Shown here in pieces: positions 8,019 through 8,554 of a DNA stretch of 8,554 bases. The notes under the pieces are model-generated. The model was given only the letters and a program-made list of their open reading frames with translations. It did not search any database and was not told the DNA's origin. Location: contig JAEMTJ010000036.1 in NCBI GenBank assembly GCA_016462375.1, positions 1 to 8,554 of the forward strand. The letters run 5' to 3'. Within the stretch, counting starts at the first letter, position 1; the number at the start of each line of letters is the position of its first letter. Source of the stretch: Rhodoluna sp. Lineage in GTDB: Bacteria; Actinomycetota; Actinomycetes; Actinomycetales; Microbacteriaceae. A program made the translations under genes and the position numbers.

Positions 8019-8033
8019 AGCCAACCAAGTTGG
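8006..8033. repeat. Two overlapping small inverted repeats at the convergent gene ends
   Basis: TTGGTTT (8006-8012) can pair with AAAGCCAA (8017-8024) with one bulged G and an AACT loop that contains parts of both stop codons. CCAAC (8021-8025) can also pair with GTTGG (8029-8033) across a CAA loop. Both hairpins use 8021-8024, so they exclude each other. Neither is GC-rich and neither is followed by a T-tract on either strand, so they are poor candidates for intrinsic terminators and may be chance. Confidence 0.3.
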
Positions 8034-8554
8034 TGAAGCAGTGGAACCCAACGGCTCCAGAACCTGAGAACTATCGCAAGAACAAGTAGTAGTGCGAAAA
8101 TTAGAATCCAAACCCATGCTTTGGCATAAGCACCATCCCAGAATGGGGCTGTGCTTACCGGCATCGGCAAGATATCTTCTTTGAAACTGAAGAGGGTCAG
8201 CGAAATGAATATCGGAATCATTCCAGTCCAAGCAACCATGCAATATGGGCACAGCACGTTAATGACTAGAAGAGACTGGCTAAAAAGCCAAAGTACAAAG
8301 ATGAAACCTAGAAGGTTTCCAACCCAGAACAGTCTCCAGAACCACATTGAGAATTTTGCGCCAGCAAGAATGGCAAAACCAACAACTATTGGAGCCATGA
8401 ATGATGCAACGCCGATAAGGGGGTTAGGAAATCCAAAGAGGCTTGCCTGCGGAGTTAGCATCACCGACTTACATGAAATAAATACGTTTAGGTCACAGCT
8501 CAAGACAGCATTTGGGTTAGCCAGCACATGGAAGCGCTCCAAAGTCAGTGCAAA
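8015..8554 (-). CDS. Vitamin K epoxide reductase (VKOR) family protein, 5' end cut by window edge
   Basis: Multi-pass membrane oxidoreductase. Bacterial VKOR homologues reoxidise a DsbA-like thiol oxidase and pass electrons to quinone, so the likely role is disulfide bond formation outside the cytoplasmic membrane. The visible 179 residues contain the outer-loop cysteine pair at 20 and 28 (CDLNVFISC), the NPLIG motif at 44-48, several hydrophobic segments and the quinone-side redox motif CPYC at 102-105, ending in GWL before TAG. The frame stays open to the right edge. The first visible residues (FALT then LERFHVL) are the end of the family's first membrane helix, so the real start lies outside the window and the TTG codon at 8542 is an internal leucine. 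The gene converges on ndk with a 4-nt overlap. No DsbA partner is in view. Confidence 0.93.
   Translation of the reverse strand, partial: FALTLERFHVLANPNAVLSCDLNVFISCKSVMLTPQASLFGFPNPLIGVASFMAPIVVGFAILAGAKFSMWFWRLFWVGNLLGFIFVLWLFSQSLLVINVLCPYCMVAWTGMIPIFISLTLFSFKEDILPMPVSTAPFWDGAYAKAWVWILIFALLLVLAIVLRFWSRWVPLLHQLGWL

Noticed and set aside
8540..8542. TTG at 8542 as the start of the VKOR-family gene
   Set aside because: The frame stays open to the window edge and the preceding codons (FALT) continue the family's first transmembrane helix. A start here would remove that helix, so the gene is partial instead.
1..8554. Novel defence system, mobile element, CRISPR array or tRNA/rRNA gene
   Set aside because: All but about 81 bp is explained by six conserved housekeeping or accessory genes. 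No direct-repeat array, transposase or integrase motif, or RNA gene signature was found.

Overview
The window is a compact, gene-dense housekeeping segment of a bacterial chromosome, most likely from a low-GC actinobacterium. It carries an actinobacterial-type ValRS (HVGH and KMSKS motifs), a long eukaryote-like IleRS, and the order ileS-folC-DUF4233-ndk followed by a convergent vitamin K epoxide reductase (VKOR) family gene. I associate that order with Microbacteriaceae (Micrococcales). G+C looks to be in the mid-40s percent from sampled lines, and AGA (Arg) and CTA (Leu) codons are frequent. This suggests a streamlined aquatic lineage, such as relatives of the freshwater Luna clusters, rather than a typical high-GC soil actinomycete. 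The taxonomic placement is inference from recalled gene order and composition.

Layout: valS fills positions 1-2591 on the minus strand, and its last few codons run off the left edge. An 81-bp divergent gap (2592-2672) separates it from ileS (2673-5870, plus strand). A tightly packed plus-strand series follows: ileS, folC (its TTG start overlaps the ileS stop in a TTGA), a DUF4233 membrane protein (8-nt overlap with folC) and ndk (its ATG directly abuts the preceding stop). On the minus strand a VKOR-family gene converges on ndk, and the two stop codons overlap by 4 nt. The VKOR gene begins beyond the right edge.

Functionally, valS and ileS charge tRNA-Val and tRNA-Ile. FolC makes dihydrofolate and polyglutamates folates, Ndk balances nucleoside triphosphates, the DUF4233 protein is an uncharacterised small membrane protein, and the VKOR-like protein probably supplies oxidising power for disulfide formation outside the membrane. 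No tRNA, rRNA, mobile element, CRISPR array, prophage or defence gene is visible. I found no evidence of a new system. The observations worth a second look are small: the short aaRS leader with no room for a T-box, a mini-ORF coupled to the valS start, the overlapping convergent stops, an apparent excess of CTAG, and the conserved unknown membrane gene.
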